Positions 6,875 to 13,885 of a stretch of 30,141 nt of DNA are shown piece by piece. Location of the stretch: positions 1-30,141 of the IMG/VR virus record IMGVR_UViG_3300042402_005289; one strand, written 5' to 3'. The position numbers and the translations under genes were made by a program. The notes beneath the pieces are model-generated. The model was not told the origin of the DNA. It searched no databases and was given only the letters and a program-made list of their open reading frames with translations. This DNA is from a virus. Position 1 is the stretch's first letter; every line of letters starts with the position of its first letter.

Positions 6875-7039
6875 GTCACTTTCCGTTTGGCTTGCTGTCG
6901 TTAGTAGTATTCGTAAGTCTAATAATATGTCCATTATTACCGTTGCTGATACTGTCTCGCGGTTCGCACATTCCGCGAGAGCAGTATCAACTATGGCACA
7001 TGAACGCTCAATCCATCGTGGGATATCACGCTCAGTCAT
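6863..7039 (-). CDS. Unknown 58-residue helical protein
   Basis: Not recognised. It begins MTERDIPRWIERSCAIVD and is predicted helical and soluble. It lies 3 nt after the stop of the 239-aa gene and its stop overlaps the next ATG within the A-box, giving a three-gene coupled unit. The ribosome site is weak (GGCGA). Tight fit between neighbours is the main support. Confidence 0.68.
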   Translation of the reverse strand: MTERDIPRWIERSCAIVDTALAECANRETVSATVIMDILLDLRILLTTASQTESDTKG

Positions 7040-7042
7040 TGC

Positions 7043-7762
7043 TTATTCGCCGTTTTTTTCTTTTTTGCGCTTTGGTGCATCACGTAATTTGCTTGTGTAT
7101 CCACGAGCGACGGTGGCAAAACGAGTGAACATGACAAATGAAATTATGGTTTGGGCAAGTTTTCCCATTTCAATTTCCTCTAATTCTTTTGCTCCGTAAT
7201 TCTCAAATCCCAGCAACTCACTCATTGTGGAAATTCCCTCGTCAAATACAGGAACACCAAAATCGTCATACTTGTATGGAGCGATTACCGTGTAGAGATT
7301 ACGACATTCCCAATCAACGGCAGTGACCATTAGTGTCTCTCTCACTTCACTAAATGGGTTTTCCCGAAAATCTTTTTCAAGACCGCCCCCCTGTATCTGT
7401 CCAGCAACGATTGAATTCTCGGCAGGGCTAGTATAACCCTCTGCAATAATTGCAATAAATGAAAATTCCTTAGCAGGCAAATGCTTTACTATGTCTCCAA
7501 TGCAATCGTAAATGTCATCACGATGAATAAGCGGGAGTACAGCAACCTTGTAGGGCTTGCTTGTGTCGTTCTCGTGCTGAAATTCCATAGCCTCGTCAAA
7601 GGCTTCATCGCTTTCCTCTGTGCTAACAAAACCAATCATCATGACAGACGGGTTGTCCTGCATTGCTTCTTCTTTGCACATTTCTGTTTTTGCGAAGATA
7701 GACCTATGCATGAATTCTTCGCACATAGTCTGCATATCTAGTACCGTTGGTTGAATGTCCAT
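7043..7762 (-). CDS. Unknown 239-residue soluble protein
   Basis: Not recognised. Mixed alpha/beta with a central block of hydrophobic strands (YKVAVLPLI, FSFIAIIAEGY, TLMVTAVDW) and a basic C-terminus (KLRDAPKRKKEKN). No membrane segment or catalytic motif is obvious. AACAAGGAG precedes the ATG. It heads a coupled series with the 58-aa and 159-aa genes and is probably transcribed with the 43-aa gene 42 nt upstream. Confidence 0.8.
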   Translation of the reverse strand: MDIQPTVLDMQTMCEEFMHRSIFAKTEMCKEEAMQDNPSVMMIGFVSTEESDEAFDEAMEFQHENDTSKPYKVAVLPLIHRDDIYDCIGDIVKHLPAKEFSFIAIIAEGYTSPAENSIVAGQIQGGGLEKDFRENPFSEVRETLMVTAVDWECRNLYTVIAPYKYDDFGVPVFDEGISTMSELLGFENYGAKELEEIEMGKLAQTIISFVMFTRFATVARGYTSKLRDAPKRKKEKNGE

Positions 7763-7804
7763 TTTATTCTCCTTGTTTAGTAGGTTGTATTAAGTCTCTT
7801 ATTT

Positions 7805-7936
7805 CTATTCTTCTTCGTAATCTTCGTAATCGGCATAATCTGGATTCTGACTGTATAATTTTTCTGCCCAATAAGCGTCGTCAGCACGTTCTTCTGCTGG
7901 GTGACCGCAACATGGTCTATCTTCGCAACTGCACAT
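7805..7936 (-). CDS. 43-residue Cys-rich acidic protein
   Basis: The N-terminus MCSCEDRPCCGHPAEER carries four Cys and a His that could bind a metal; the C-terminus is Asp/Glu/Tyr-rich (YADYEDYEEE). Small proteins with this N-terminus occur in actinophages, from memory; no function is known to me. AAAGGAGAATCAA precedes the ATG, and a class-P promoter lies about 30 nt upstream. Confidence 0.75.
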   Translation of the reverse strand: MCSCEDRPCCGHPAEERADDAYWAEKLYSQNPDYADYEDYEEE

Positions 7937-7966
7937 TTGATTCTCCTTTCGTAGTGGGTTGTTTTT

Positions 7967-7995
7967 AGTGTATCAGCAATGGTACAGATAAGCGA
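7967..7995 (-). promoter_or_regulatory. Class-P promoter
   Basis: TCGCTT (7990-7995), 17 bp starting ATCTGTACC, TACACT (7967-7972). An A-box lies 5 bp upstream of the -35. It drives the 43-aa gene and probably the three genes after it. Confidence 0.8.
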
Positions 7996-8000
7996 CTTTA

Positions 8001-8014
8001 CATTATCCTTTAGT
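8001..8014 (-). repeat. A-box
   Basis: Exact copy between the XRE gene end and the class-P promoter at 7967-7995. Confidence 0.85.
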
Positions 8015-8020
8015 AACCGA

Positions 8021-8248
8021 TTAATTTGCCAGCATGACATTGGGCTCCAAATTGAGAGCGTGACAGAGTGAAATAAAACTTTCCAAACTTGGCGAGTAAT
8101 GTTCGTTCTCTATTCTGTTAATTGTTTTCCTATCAAGACCTGCTAGTTCGGCAAGTTCGCCCTGAGATAATCCCCGAAGTGATCGCTCTTCTTTTAGTCT
8201 TGCTGGAAAAATCTTTTCTACTATTGTTTTGGTATTGCGTGTAGTCAT
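8021..8248 (-). CDS. XRE-family (Cro/CI-like) helix-turn-helix regulator
   Basis: 75 residues, a single lambda-repressor-like DNA-binding domain: LSQGELAELAGLDRKTINRI at 27-46, then ENEHYSPSLESFISLCHALN, the usual XRE order. Start chosen at 8248 because AAGGA precedes it. It is the only XRE protein seen in the window, so it is a candidate reader of the shared operators (inference). Its own promoter has a different spacer, AACCTGTGTAGGTACAG, which could be a self-regulation site. Confidence 0.87.
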   Translation of the reverse strand: MTTRNTKTIVEKIFPARLKEERSLRGLSQGELAELAGLDRKTINRIENEHYSPSLESFISLCHALNLEPNVMLAN

Positions 8249-8282
8249 AATTGTTTTCCTTTCTTTGAGTACCGCAGGTGGA

Positions 8283-8311
8283 ACTGTACCTACACAGGTT
8301 CTCAATCACAA
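8283..8311 (-). promoter_or_regulatory. Promoter of the XRE regulator
   Basis: TTGTGA (8306-8311), 17 bp, TACAGT (8283-8288). The spacer lacks RTCTGTACC; instead ACCTGTGTAGGT overlaps the -10, an inverted repeat that might be an autoregulatory operator. A C-box starts 5 bp upstream. Confidence 0.7.
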
Positions 8312-8315
8312 CCCT

Positions 8316-8505
8316 TTCCGCCACCGTCAAAAGCCAATAGGGGAATAGCGAGTGTAAAACTTGGCGCATTATCCCAACACGCCCCCGCAGCGACATTACC
8401 TAAATACGCCCCCATTCGACAAAAGCGCGGCGAGCAGGTTGAAGCCCCGCGGCCCTCCCTGCCGTAGCGGGGCTTATTCCGGCAAAAGTTACATTATCCT
8501 TTAGA
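8316..8505. repeat. Composite element copy 2
   Basis: C-box (8316-8330), B-box (8367-8388) followed by a partial second B-box CATTACCTAAATACGCCCCC (8394-8413), D hairpin (8442-8475) and an A-box variant ending in TTTAGA (8492-8505). The A-box supplies the stop codon of the 107-aa gene to its right. Confidence 0.82.
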
Positions 8506-8824
8506 TAGGAATTGCATGAGCTAGACGAGCGTCTACGATCTCGACACCATCTACGGGAGCAGACCACATGCGATGGACTATTGTCCAAAAACTTGGAACG
8601 GTGTAGGCAATCTCATCTCGTGACACTCCGTGCGAATCAAAACCCTCTTCCGTGCCAAACCGCGAAATAGAGACATATTCGGTGGCGGTTACATTATCCT
8701 TCAGTAACAGGCAGTGAGCCCCAACGAGTATTTCCCGACGAGCGATGCCGCTAATGAAGGAAAAGAATAAGATGATAGTGCTCCAAATCAGAGCAAATGG
8801 ATTCGTGTTGTCTTTCTCGTTCAT
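8501..8824 (-). CDS. Small membrane protein with an A-box inside its coding sequence
   Basis: 107 residues, not recognised. Residues ~10-29 (FALIWSTIILFFSFISGIAR) form a membrane segment; the rest is soluble and ends ..LAHAIPI. Codons ~41-46 (LLKDNV) are an A-box variant at 8692-8705, in the one frame that has no stop. Either the repeat inserted in frame, or two short genes have fused across a repeat. The stop lies in another A-box. It starts 1 nt after the upstream stop, as third gene of the 9463 operon. Confidence 0.65.
   Translation of the reverse strand: MNEKDNTNPFALIWSTIILFFSFISGIARREILVGAHCLLLKDNVTATEYVSISRFGTEEGFDSHGVSRDEIAYTVPSFWTIVHRMWSAPVDGVEIVDARLAHAIPI
8692..8705 (-). repeat. A-box variant inside a reading frame
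   Basis: Plus-strand CATTATCCTTCAGT, one base from consensus, translated as part of LLKDNV in the 8501-8824 gene. Confidence 0.8.
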
Positions 8825-8825
8825 G

Positions 8826-9278
8826 TCACCTAACCCTTCTTACTTCTGGTTCGTCTTGAACCTTGATCCAATTTGGCTCTGGCTCATTCCACGTGAAGAA
8901 GTTGATGATGTCGTTATAGACGTGAAGGACCATTAGTCCACCCTTGCTGATGATGTAGACGTAATCGCACCACGAATCTTGATAATTTGCAGGCGTATAC
9001 CATTCATTAGGGTTGCCTTGTTCCTCGTTGCCAGCAATACCATAGCCTTCTACAACTTCCCAGCGAGATTCCTCTGGCTCCTCGTTTGGCTGCCACGGCT
9101 TGAGAGTAGACCAGTAGAAGTGGTCGTCTACGAGAGTTTTCACTGCTTTATCGTAGCCGTCACGTTGTACAATTTCCCAAATGCTCTTGCCTTGATGTGC
9201 TGGATACCCATCCCAATGGGCATAGCGCCCCTTCCACGAGTCTCCATCTTGCTTTGCAATGATGCTTCTAGTCCCCAT
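8826..9278 (-). CDS. MGTRS-type phage protein of unknown function
   Basis: 150 residues beginning MGTRSIIAKQDGDSWKGRYA, followed by HWDGYPAHQG. This N-terminus recurs in a widespread actinophage and plasmid family with no assigned role, as I remember it. Rich in Trp and Tyr, soluble, no membrane segment. The start overlaps the upstream stop (TAATG) and has GAGGGAG in front, so it is coupled to the 61-aa gene. Confidence 0.82.
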   Translation of the reverse strand: MGTRSIIAKQDGDSWKGRYAHWDGYPAHQGKSIWEIVQRDGYDKAVKTLVDDHFYWSTLKPWQPNEEPEESRWEVVEGYGIAGNEEQGNPNEWYTPANYQDSWCDYVYIISKGGLMVLHVYNDIINFFTWNEPEPNWIKVQDEPEVRRVR

Positions 9279-9463
9279 TACACTCCCTCGCTTTCAGATA
9301 CATCCCAGGGAATATCCCAGTTGTGACTTCCGTCTAGGTCTTTGGACTTCAGTTCGTCGTCTGTGAGTTTGTAGTAAGCCTCTAGTGCGGACTCTTTGTC
9401 TTCTGCCTCAACTTCATAAGAGTGTGAGATGTCTTCACTAACTGAAACAATAAACTTTTTCAT
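9278..9463 (-). CDS. Unknown 61-residue acidic protein
   Basis: Begins MKKFIVSVSEDISHSYEVEA, then an Asp/Glu-rich helical region; it resembles small ferredoxin-like-fold phage proteins but I cannot assign a family. It is the first gene of the three-gene unit ending at 8501, behind a class-P promoter. A purine-rich AGAAAAGAG serves as ribosome site. Confidence 0.75.
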   Translation of the reverse strand: MKKFIVSVSEDISHSYEVEAEDKESALEAYYKLTDDELKSKDLDGSHNWDIPWDVSESEGV

Positions 9464-9495
9464 TTTTTCTCTTTTCTTTTCTAGTAGGTAATTAA

Positions 9496-9524
9496 AATAT
9501 ACCAGTGCTGTTACACATAAGCAA
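9496..9524 (-). promoter_or_regulatory. Class-P promoter
   Basis: TTGCTT (9519-9524), 17 bp starting ATGTGTAAC, TATATT (9496-9501). The C-box begins 3 bp upstream of the -35. Confidence 0.78.
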
Positions 9525-9527
9525 CTC

Positions 9528-9801
9528 TTCCGCCACCGTCAATTGTTACCGAGCTCAAAAAAGTAAAATATTTTGCAAATAATTAAATAACATTATCTCA
9601 ATACGACCCCGCATGTATCTGCCCCCGAGCAATGAGGTGGCCGCCGACCTAAGCCCCGGCGTCGACCCGACTTCGGCGGGGCTCATACCGCCAATCGCTT
9701 ACATTATCCTTTAGTGATGAGTGCGTTACATTATCCTTCAGCAACGAGCGCATGAGAACCTATACCAAAGGATAATGTAGAGGGTTACATTATCCTTTGG
9801 T
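9528..9801. repeat. Composite element copy 3 with A-box triplet
   Basis: The gap 9464-9811 holds no gene. It has the C-box (9528-9542), B-box (9591-9612, with a second partial GCCCCCGA tail), D hairpin (9652-9683) and A-boxes at 9702, 9729 (variant), 9764 (ACCAAAGGATAATG, inverted) and 9788 (CATTATCCTTTGGT). The last two form a 15-bp perfect inverted repeat in which both arms carry the same rare CCAAAGG/CCTTTGG change. Confidence 0.85.
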
Positions 9802-9811
9802 AATCGGCGGG

Positions 9812-10297
9812 CTAGTCGTCGGTAGGTTCACCGCTGGGGATCTCTCCAGTGGTTAGCCATGAGTACATTTCATCACTGGACAGTGAGACAACGGTAGGGC
9901 TAGAGTTCAGCGCCTTCTCTGCTTCCTCTTTGATAATCTCTGTCATGATCTCGGACAGTGCGAGGTGGGCAGAGATAGAAGCAAACTCAGGTGCTAGATA
10001 TTTTTCGGGAACGTCGTAACTCTCTCCGTCGTAGTAGCCCTTAGCATTGAGTCCACCGACGAGAACAACATCACCAACCAGTGGGCGACTAAACATAATG
10101 GAAGCCATTACGTTTGCTGGAAGCCCGATGAGCAAGCCTTCATCGTGAACGTAGCCGACCAAATCATCAACGTCTTTATGAGTCACTGTGTCAATGTAGC
10201 CACCTACAGCGTCACGTATAGTCGGGTATTCATTATCTTTCTCTAGTTCTAACGGCAAGACCTCGCCTGTCGTTTTAAGTAGTAATGCCTTTACCAT
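9812..10297 (-). CDS. DUF3846-like protein
   Basis: 161 residues. The N-terminal half (VKALLLKTTGEVLPLELE.., GGYIDTV, DDLVGYVHDEGLLIGLPANV, GDVVLVGG) follows the DUF3846 pattern common in phages and plasmids; its function is unknown. The C-terminal 60 residues are helical and acidic. I chose the ATG at 10297, after AAAGGGG, rather than a longer frame that would translate an A-box. It lies about 95 nt after the ParA-like gene and has no class-P promoter of its own, so the two are probably cotranscribed. Confidence 0.8.
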   Translation of the reverse strand: MVKALLLKTTGEVLPLELEKDNEYPTIRDAVGGYIDTVTHKDVDDLVGYVHDEGLLIGLPANVMASIMFSRPLVGDVVLVGGLNAKGYYDGESYDVPEKYLAPEFASISAHLALSEIMTEIIKEEAEKALNSSPTVVSLSSDEMYSWLTTGEIPSGEPTDD

Positions 10298-10332
10298 TTC
10301 TGACCCCTTTCGGTCTCTGTTTAACTTATTTA

Positions 10333-10381
10333 CATTATCCTTTAGTAATTGGTGGGATCGCCATAACGACGACCCCACCAA
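10333..10381. repeat. A-box and hairpin between the ParA-like and DUF3846 genes
   Basis: Exact A-box (10333-10346) next to an 8-bp hairpin TTGGTGGG/CCCACCAA (10349-10381). It could attenuate transcription between the two cotranscribed genes. Confidence 0.6.
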
Positions 10382-10391
10382 CTAGGCGAGA

Positions 10392-11000
10392 TTATTTCAT
10401 CACTTCAGCGAGGTGGGTCTCTATGAAGTCGGTTGTCCACTCGCCCCAATGCTCGTCTCGGCTTCCGTATATTCCTGCGTCAATACTGCGAGCAACATCG
10501 GTTCTAATCTCAAAGACGGTAGGCACGTTTCGCAAAACCGTTGCAACGTCTTTGACGGTCAGTGCGTTGGCTTTCTGATACAAGACCACGCAAGCGTCGT
10601 AGAGGTGATCGGGTGGGATCATTGGGAACGCTATTGACGCTGCCCTAATGCTCAGGTACTCGTTGCGAACTACTTGGACACGTAGGTCGGGTAACCCAAA
10701 TCCATATTGACGGGTCATTTCCATTCCAGCGTCAATGACTACGAAATCGTAATCGCCAATGCTTAACATACCGTTTAATTCATTAGGCGTTACGCCCTTG
10801 ACGGTGATGCCGTAATGTCCTTCATTCTCTCGGAACGTATTTACGGTTAGACCGAGCAACGCTGTGCAATCGTCGTTCTTTGATGGGTCAAGTAAGAGAA
10901 CTCGCTCAGGAGATTTCTTACCCAATGCCAATGCAATGGAACAGGCGACGGTCGTTGTCCCGACTCCACCCTTTTGCGCTGTTACTTCTATGACCTTCAT
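10392..11000 (-). CDS. ParA/MinD-superfamily ATPase with altered P-loop
   Basis: 202 residues. The N-terminus MKVIEVTAQKGGVGTTTVAC has the deviant Walker A of ParA proteins, keeping the signature lysine K10 but with Thr in place of the usual P-loop lysine (KGGVGTTT rather than KGGVGKT), a variation seen in some ParA-like proteins such as TadZ/CpaE types. LLLDPS (35-40) and DFVVIDAG (85-92) supply the switch and Walker B regions. No ParB gene or parS array is evident, so it is an orphan; partition, positioning or regulation are possible. AAAGGGG precedes the start; a class-P promoter is 43 nt upstream. Confidence 0.83.
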   Translation of the reverse strand: MKVIEVTAQKGGVGTTTVACSIALALGKKSPERVLLLDPSKNDDCTALLGLTVNTFRENEGHYGITVKGVTPNELNGMLSIGDYDFVVIDAGMEMTRQYGFGLPDLRVQVVRNEYLSIRAASIAFPMIPPDHLYDACVVLYQKANALTVKDVATVLRNVPTVFEIRTDVARSIDAGIYGSRDEHWGEWTTDFIETHLAEVMK

Positions 11001-11042
11001 TTCTATACCCCTTTACGGTAATGGCGGATTTGCCATATCATT

Positions 11043-11071
11043 ACTGTACCACGCTAGGGACAGACTAGCGT
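11043..11071 (-). promoter_or_regulatory. Class-P promoter of the ParA-like gene
   Basis: ACGCTA (11066-11071), 17 bp starting GTCTGTCCC, TACAGT (11043-11048). An A-box lies 4 bp upstream of the -35. Confidence 0.8.
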
Positions 11072-11075
11072 TTTA

Positions 11076-11117
11076 CATTATCCTTTAGTAGTGGGGGCAG
11101 GTTTTAACCCACCCCCA
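11076..11117. terminator. A-box plus terminator hairpin
   Basis: Exact A-box (11076-11089) followed by TGGGGG...CCCCCA (11092-11117), a 12-bp stem with two mismatches just after the stop of the 140-aa gene. There is no long T run. Confidence 0.7.
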
Positions 11118-11122
11118 ACTAA

Positions 11123-11545
11123 CTAGGAAGCCTTTACTTTTTTGGCTGGCTTTACGTCGGCTGGCTTCATTGCGCCTTTGGCAGGCTTGACAAGAACACG
11201 CACCGTGTCTGTCGTTTCCACGACGGTTTTGATTACCTTCGCTGGGATCTCGCCCTTTGCGATTGCGCTGTCCCATGCTTTGGTGTCAATCGCTGGCTTC
11301 GTCACACGACGGAAAAGAGCAGGAGAAACTGCCTCTTTGAGTTTATCAAGCGACCACGAGCGTCGTGGTGATGGCGACACAGAGACAGTGAGTTCTGCGA
11401 ATGTGTGGCTGTCAATGCCCGACACTGCGTAAGTCTCTAACAACAACTCACGAGCCTCGTCGTATGCGATTTCTGCTTGTTCTTTAGCGGTAACAGCCTT
11501 TAGGAAGGCTTCGGTTGCTTGGCTAACTTCTGAATGTGTAGTCAT
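11123..11545 (-). CDS. Unknown protein with Lys/Ala/Pro-rich tail
   Basis: 140 residues, not recognised. An N-terminal helical region (to ~45), a central part with SPSPRRSWSLDKLKEAV, and a basic C-terminus with repeats of VKPAK, which suggests nucleic-acid binding or an unstructured tail. Start set by GAGGTACTAGAA upstream. It is a single-gene unit with its own promoter and terminator hairpin. Confidence 0.78.
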   Translation of the reverse strand: MTTHSEVSQATEAFLKAVTAKEQAEIAYDEARELLLETYAVSGIDSHTFAELTVSVSPSPRRSWSLDKLKEAVSPALFRRVTKPAIDTKAWDSAIAKGEIPAKVIKTVVETTDTVRVLVKPAKGAMKPADVKPAKKVKAS

Positions 11546-11586
11546 TTCTAGTACCTCTGTTCTTGTTGGTTATGGGTTACCCCATA

Positions 11587-11615
11587 ACCTTACAAGACGG
11601 GGAACAGATTTGCAA
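11587..11615 (-). promoter_or_regulatory. Class-P promoter (variant)
   Basis: TTGCAA (11610-11615), 17 bp starting ATCTGTTCC, TAAGGT (11587-11592). A B-box is 22 bp upstream of the -35. Confidence 0.72.
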
Positions 11616-11636
11616 TACTCTTGACAATCTTTTTTG

Positions 11637-11822
11637 CATTATCTCAATCCGCCCCTGATAGCCCTTTCCGCCACCGTCAATTACTACAAGGTTCAGCAAA
11701 AATGTTCAGCAAATGTTTAATTGTTTGGAAATCGTGAAATCTGCATTATCCCAACACGCCCCCGACCATGAGAGCCTGCGTGGCGGTGTGAGCCCCGGCC
11801 TCGACCCGTGTTCGGCGGGGCT
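11637..11822. repeat. Composite element copy 4, between divergent promoters
   Basis: The 334-nt gap 11546-11879 contains no gene. A B-box (11637-11658), C-box (11666-11680), second B-box (11744-11765) and D hairpin (11791-11822) lie between a leftward and a rightward class-P promoter. Because nothing is transcribed into it from either side, the D hairpin cannot serve as a gene-end terminator here. Confidence 0.82.
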
Positions 11823-11845
11823 CTTATCAGATTAGTGTCATCTAA

Positions 11846-11874
11846 TCGCTAATCTGTACCTTGTTGGGTATTGT
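11846..11874 (+). promoter_or_regulatory. Class-P promoter, rightward
   Basis: TCGCTA (11846-11851), 17 bp starting ATCTGTACC, TATTGT (11869-11874), preceded by GTCATCTAA as in the other rightward copies. The predicted start of transcription falls on the ATG at 11880. Confidence 0.82.
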
Positions 11875-11879
11875 TGTGC

Positions 11880-12119
11880 ATGGCAAAAAAACAGAACCCA
11901 TATCCACACTATGAAGTATGCGAAATAGAAATAGTTTCACCTGACTTCGCTCGTGTCGGCTGGTCAATCAAGCACATGGAGACTGGCGAGTTAGTCACCG
12001 TTCTCGACCATGCAGACCCACATTTCCCGTGGTTCGCTAGTTCTAGGAATTGCGCTATCGCCTATGTGCGGTTTCTGAATTGCATTGTGCATGATGAACC
12101 CGTGTGCCATTGCGATTAA
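11880..12119 (+). CDS. Unknown 79-residue protein, probably leaderless
   Basis: Not recognised. It begins MAKKQNPYPHYEVCEIEIVS and ends VHDEPVCHCD, with Cys and His near the C-terminus that might bind metal. The ATG has no ribosome site and lies 6 nt after the -10 box, so the mRNA is probably leaderless. It is followed by a terminator hairpin that is duplicated at 21296. Confidence 0.72.
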   Translation: MAKKQNPYPHYEVCEIEIVSPDFARVGWSIKHMETGELVTVLDHADPHFPWFASSRNCAIAYVRFLNCIVHDEPVCHCD

Positions 12120-12140
12120 TCGCACTATCCTGGATAGTCG

Positions 12141-12223
12141 GTGGCTTGCTCTCGTCGGGAGAGCAAGCCACTTTACATTATCCTTTAGTGAGAACGAGCG
12201 AGCCACTTACATTATCCTTTAGT
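12141..12223. terminator. Terminator hairpin and two A-boxes (duplicated block)
   Basis: GTGGCTTGCTCTC/GAGAGCAAGCCAC (12141-12171), a perfect 13-bp stem, then A-boxes at 12176-12189 and 12210-12223. The segment 12140-12189 is identical to 21295-21344 except for one loop base. Confidence 0.85.
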
Positions 12224-12233
12224 AAGAATGATG

Positions 12234-12239
12234 TAGATT
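12234..12239 (+). promoter_or_regulatory. Possible -10 box of the 42-aa gene
   Basis: TAGATT fits TANNNT and ends 7 nt before the ATG at 12247. There is no class-P -35; the adjoining A-box occupies the -35 region. Confidence 0.4.
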
Positions 12240-12246
12240 ATGGGCT

Positions 12247-12375
12247 ATGGTATTCACTGAGAAATTGAATAAAGTACTTGACCTCATTTCCGCAGCAGAT
12301 AGTTTGCTAGACGAAGCCCGTAATGCTATTGCCGTTGTTCGGCGTGGCAGGCTTTTTTTGGTTTCCAAAAACTAA
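12247..12375 (+). CDS. Unknown 42-residue helical protein in an A-box cassette
   Basis: Sequence begins MVFTEKLNKVLDLISAADSL and ends ..RLFLVSKN; predicted amphipathic helix with a basic, hydrophobic end. It is not recognised. No ribosome site precedes the ATG, which suits a leaderless mRNA. The stop TAA lies inside the A-box at 12371, and an inverted A-box lies 23 nt before the start, so the gene is exactly bracketed by the repeat. Confidence 0.58.
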   Translation: MVFTEKLNKVLDLISAADSLLDEARNAIAVVRRGRLFLVSKN

Positions 12376-12419
12376 AGGATAATGCAAAATGGGGGGGCAG
12401 GCTTTCGCCCACCCCCCCA
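12371..12419. terminator. A-box and G/C-run terminator hairpin
   Basis: Exact A-box (12371-12384), then TGGGGGGGCAGGC...CCCCCCCA (12390-12419). It lies between convergent genes and is very like the hairpin at 11092-11117. Confidence 0.75.
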
Positions 12420-12435
12420 CTAGGAACTCAATCGT

Positions 12436-12843
12436 TTACAGGTACTGAGCCACACCCTTGTAGGTGCTTGTGCCGACGAACTCGTCGTCTGTCATTTTGA
12501 GAATGGAAATCGCATTTTTGATTTCCTCAATCTGGTTAGCGTGGTAGTGACCAATGTGTTCTGGTGACTCTGGCAGTTTTACGCTTGGCGAGAGGTTGAA
12601 GGTAAGGGTTACTTCTCTCATTTCGTCTCTCCACGAGTCCTGCACTCGTGATGACTTAAAGGTAAGTTTGCTCGTGCCGACAAGTTTAACAAGAGACTTC
12701 TCAAAGGCTTCGTGTTCCTTTTCGTAGGCTTCTCTTGCTTTCTTGTAGTCTGCTACTTCCTTCTCTCGCTTCGCAAGAGCAACCTCTAGTGCTTTGATGA
12801 GTTTGGCTGTACTTACTTTTACGTTCATTGACTTGGTTGTCAT
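12436..12843 (-). CDS. Coiled-coil protein of unknown function
   Basis: 135 residues. Residues ~14-52 are a long Lys/Glu/Ala-rich amphipathic helix, probably a coiled coil, followed by a beta-rich region and a final helical segment. I cannot name the family. Good ribosome site (AACAAGGAG) and its own class-P promoter. Confidence 0.78.
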   Translation of the reverse strand: MTTKSMNVKVSTAKLIKALEVALAKREKEVADYKKAREAYEKEHEAFEKSLVKLVGTSKLTFKSSRVQDSWRDEMREVTLTFNLSPSVKLPESPEHIGHYHANQIEEIKNAISILKMTDDEFVGTSTYKGVAQYL

Positions 12844-12883
12844 TTTTTCTCCTTGTTACTTCTAGTAGGTGGGTAACAAGATA

Positions 12884-12912
12884 AGTGTACTGCACAGGGT
12901 ACAGATACTCAA
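12884..12912 (-). promoter_or_regulatory. Class-P promoter
   Basis: TTGAGT (12907-12912), 17 bp starting ATCTGTACC, TACACT (12884-12889); a B-box begins 8 bp upstream. Confidence 0.8.
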
Positions 12913-12919
12913 TACTTTA

Positions 12920-13118
12920 CATTATGCCAACACGCCCCCGACTGGAGAGGTTGAGCGACGACGGACAGAGCCCCGGCATCTCGCCGACTTTTGCGGGGCT
13001 TCGATGGGCAGTCGTTTACATTATCCTTTAGTAAAAAATGGGGGGGGACTCTCAGTACTGGTGGGTACTGAGAGTCCCTAACTAAAGGATAATGCAGAGG
13101 GTTACATTATCCTTTAGT
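12920..13118. repeat. Composite element copy 5 with A-box triplet and hairpin
   Basis: B-box (12920-12941), D hairpin (12969-13000), A-box (13019-13032), hairpin GGGACTCTCAGTA/TACTGAGAGTCCC (13045-13078), inverted A-box (13081-13094), A-box (13105-13118). No C-box. The last two A-boxes form a 14-bp stem with a 10-nt loop. Confidence 0.85.
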
Positions 13119-13126
13119 AACAACCG

Positions 13127-13591
13127 CTAACTAAATAGCGACTGAACTGCATCGGCTAGGGGACCACGACCTGAGTCGTCACCGCCCATAACCTCAACCT
13201 CGTTTAAGTCCTGAAATCGGACAACGCTAGTTACTGAGTCGGCAGATGCACAGACAAGTAGGCGAACACGACGACGTGCTTCATGCTTGCTGGGTGCTGG
13301 CAAATCTTCATCGTTGCCGTCGTAATTATCGGGCAATGGTGAAGCCCAACCAGTAGTTACCAATACGATACAGTCATACCATTTCGCTGCGAACCTCGCC
13401 CCATCGCTGGAGAGAAGATCGTAGATGTCCTCTGCTTCGGTCACTTGGTCAAATAGATGAACCTCATCGCCGTCTGTCTCTACACCAAAAAGCAACGGCT
13501 TCGCTAACTCAAAAGCCTTATCTTCATTCTCACGAATGAGCAAATCGTGTATCTGTTGCTCAATGTTTTTGGAGATGTCTAGTGGTTTCAT
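13127..13591 (-). CDS. Unknown 154-residue protein
   Basis: Not recognised. Alpha/beta and acidic, with hydrophobic strands (CIVLVTTGWAS, RVRLLVCASADS) separated by an Asp/Glu/Asn-rich loop (PDNYDGNDEDLPAPS). No membrane segment. Good ribosome site (AAAGGGAAAT) and its own class-P promoter. Confidence 0.76.
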   Translation of the reverse strand: MKPLDISKNIEQQIHDLLIRENEDKAFELAKPLLFGVETDGDEVHLFDQVTEAEDIYDLLSSDGARFAAKWYDCIVLVTTGWASPLPDNYDGNDEDLPAPSKHEARRRVRLLVCASADSVTSVVRFQDLNEVEVMGGDDSGRGPLADAVQSLFS

Positions 13592-13626
13592 ATTTCCCTT
13601 TCATATGTGTCGTTGGTGACATTCTT

Positions 13627-13655
13627 ACTGTACCTCATAGGGGACAGATTAGCAA
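13627..13655 (-). promoter_or_regulatory. Class-P promoter
   Basis: TTGCTA (13650-13655), 17 bp starting ATCTGTCCC, TACAGT (13627-13632). GTACC and its inverse flank the spacer centre, giving a near-palindrome. Confidence 0.82.
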
Positions 13656-13659
13656 TTTG

Positions 13660-13862
13660 CATTATCCTTTAGTAGTGGGGCTATCCGCCACCGTCAAAGA
13701 TTAGGGGACAACGTGACTCCGCTCAAAGTCACAGCCCTCTAGATGGTGAGAAACTTCTTTAATCGGATGACATTATCGCAACGCGCCCCCGACGATGAGT
13801 TGGCTGGAGTCTGGCTTGGGGCGACGGACAGAGCCCCGCTGCTCACCGCTTCAGCCGGGGCT
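13660..13862. repeat. Composite element copy 6, between divergent promoters
   Basis: The gap 13592-13957 has no gene. A-box (13660-13673), C-box (13683-13697), B-box (13771-13792) and D hairpin (13832-13862) separate leftward and rightward class-P promoters. A short inverted repeat GTGACTcCGCTCAAAGTCAC lies between C and B. Confidence 0.82.
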
Positions 13863-13885
13863 TCGTCCCGATAAAGGTCATTTAA

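Noticed and set aside
10298-10381. Upstream extension of the DUF3846-like gene
   Set aside because: It would translate a hairpin and an A-box; the ATG at 10297 has AAAGGGG in front.
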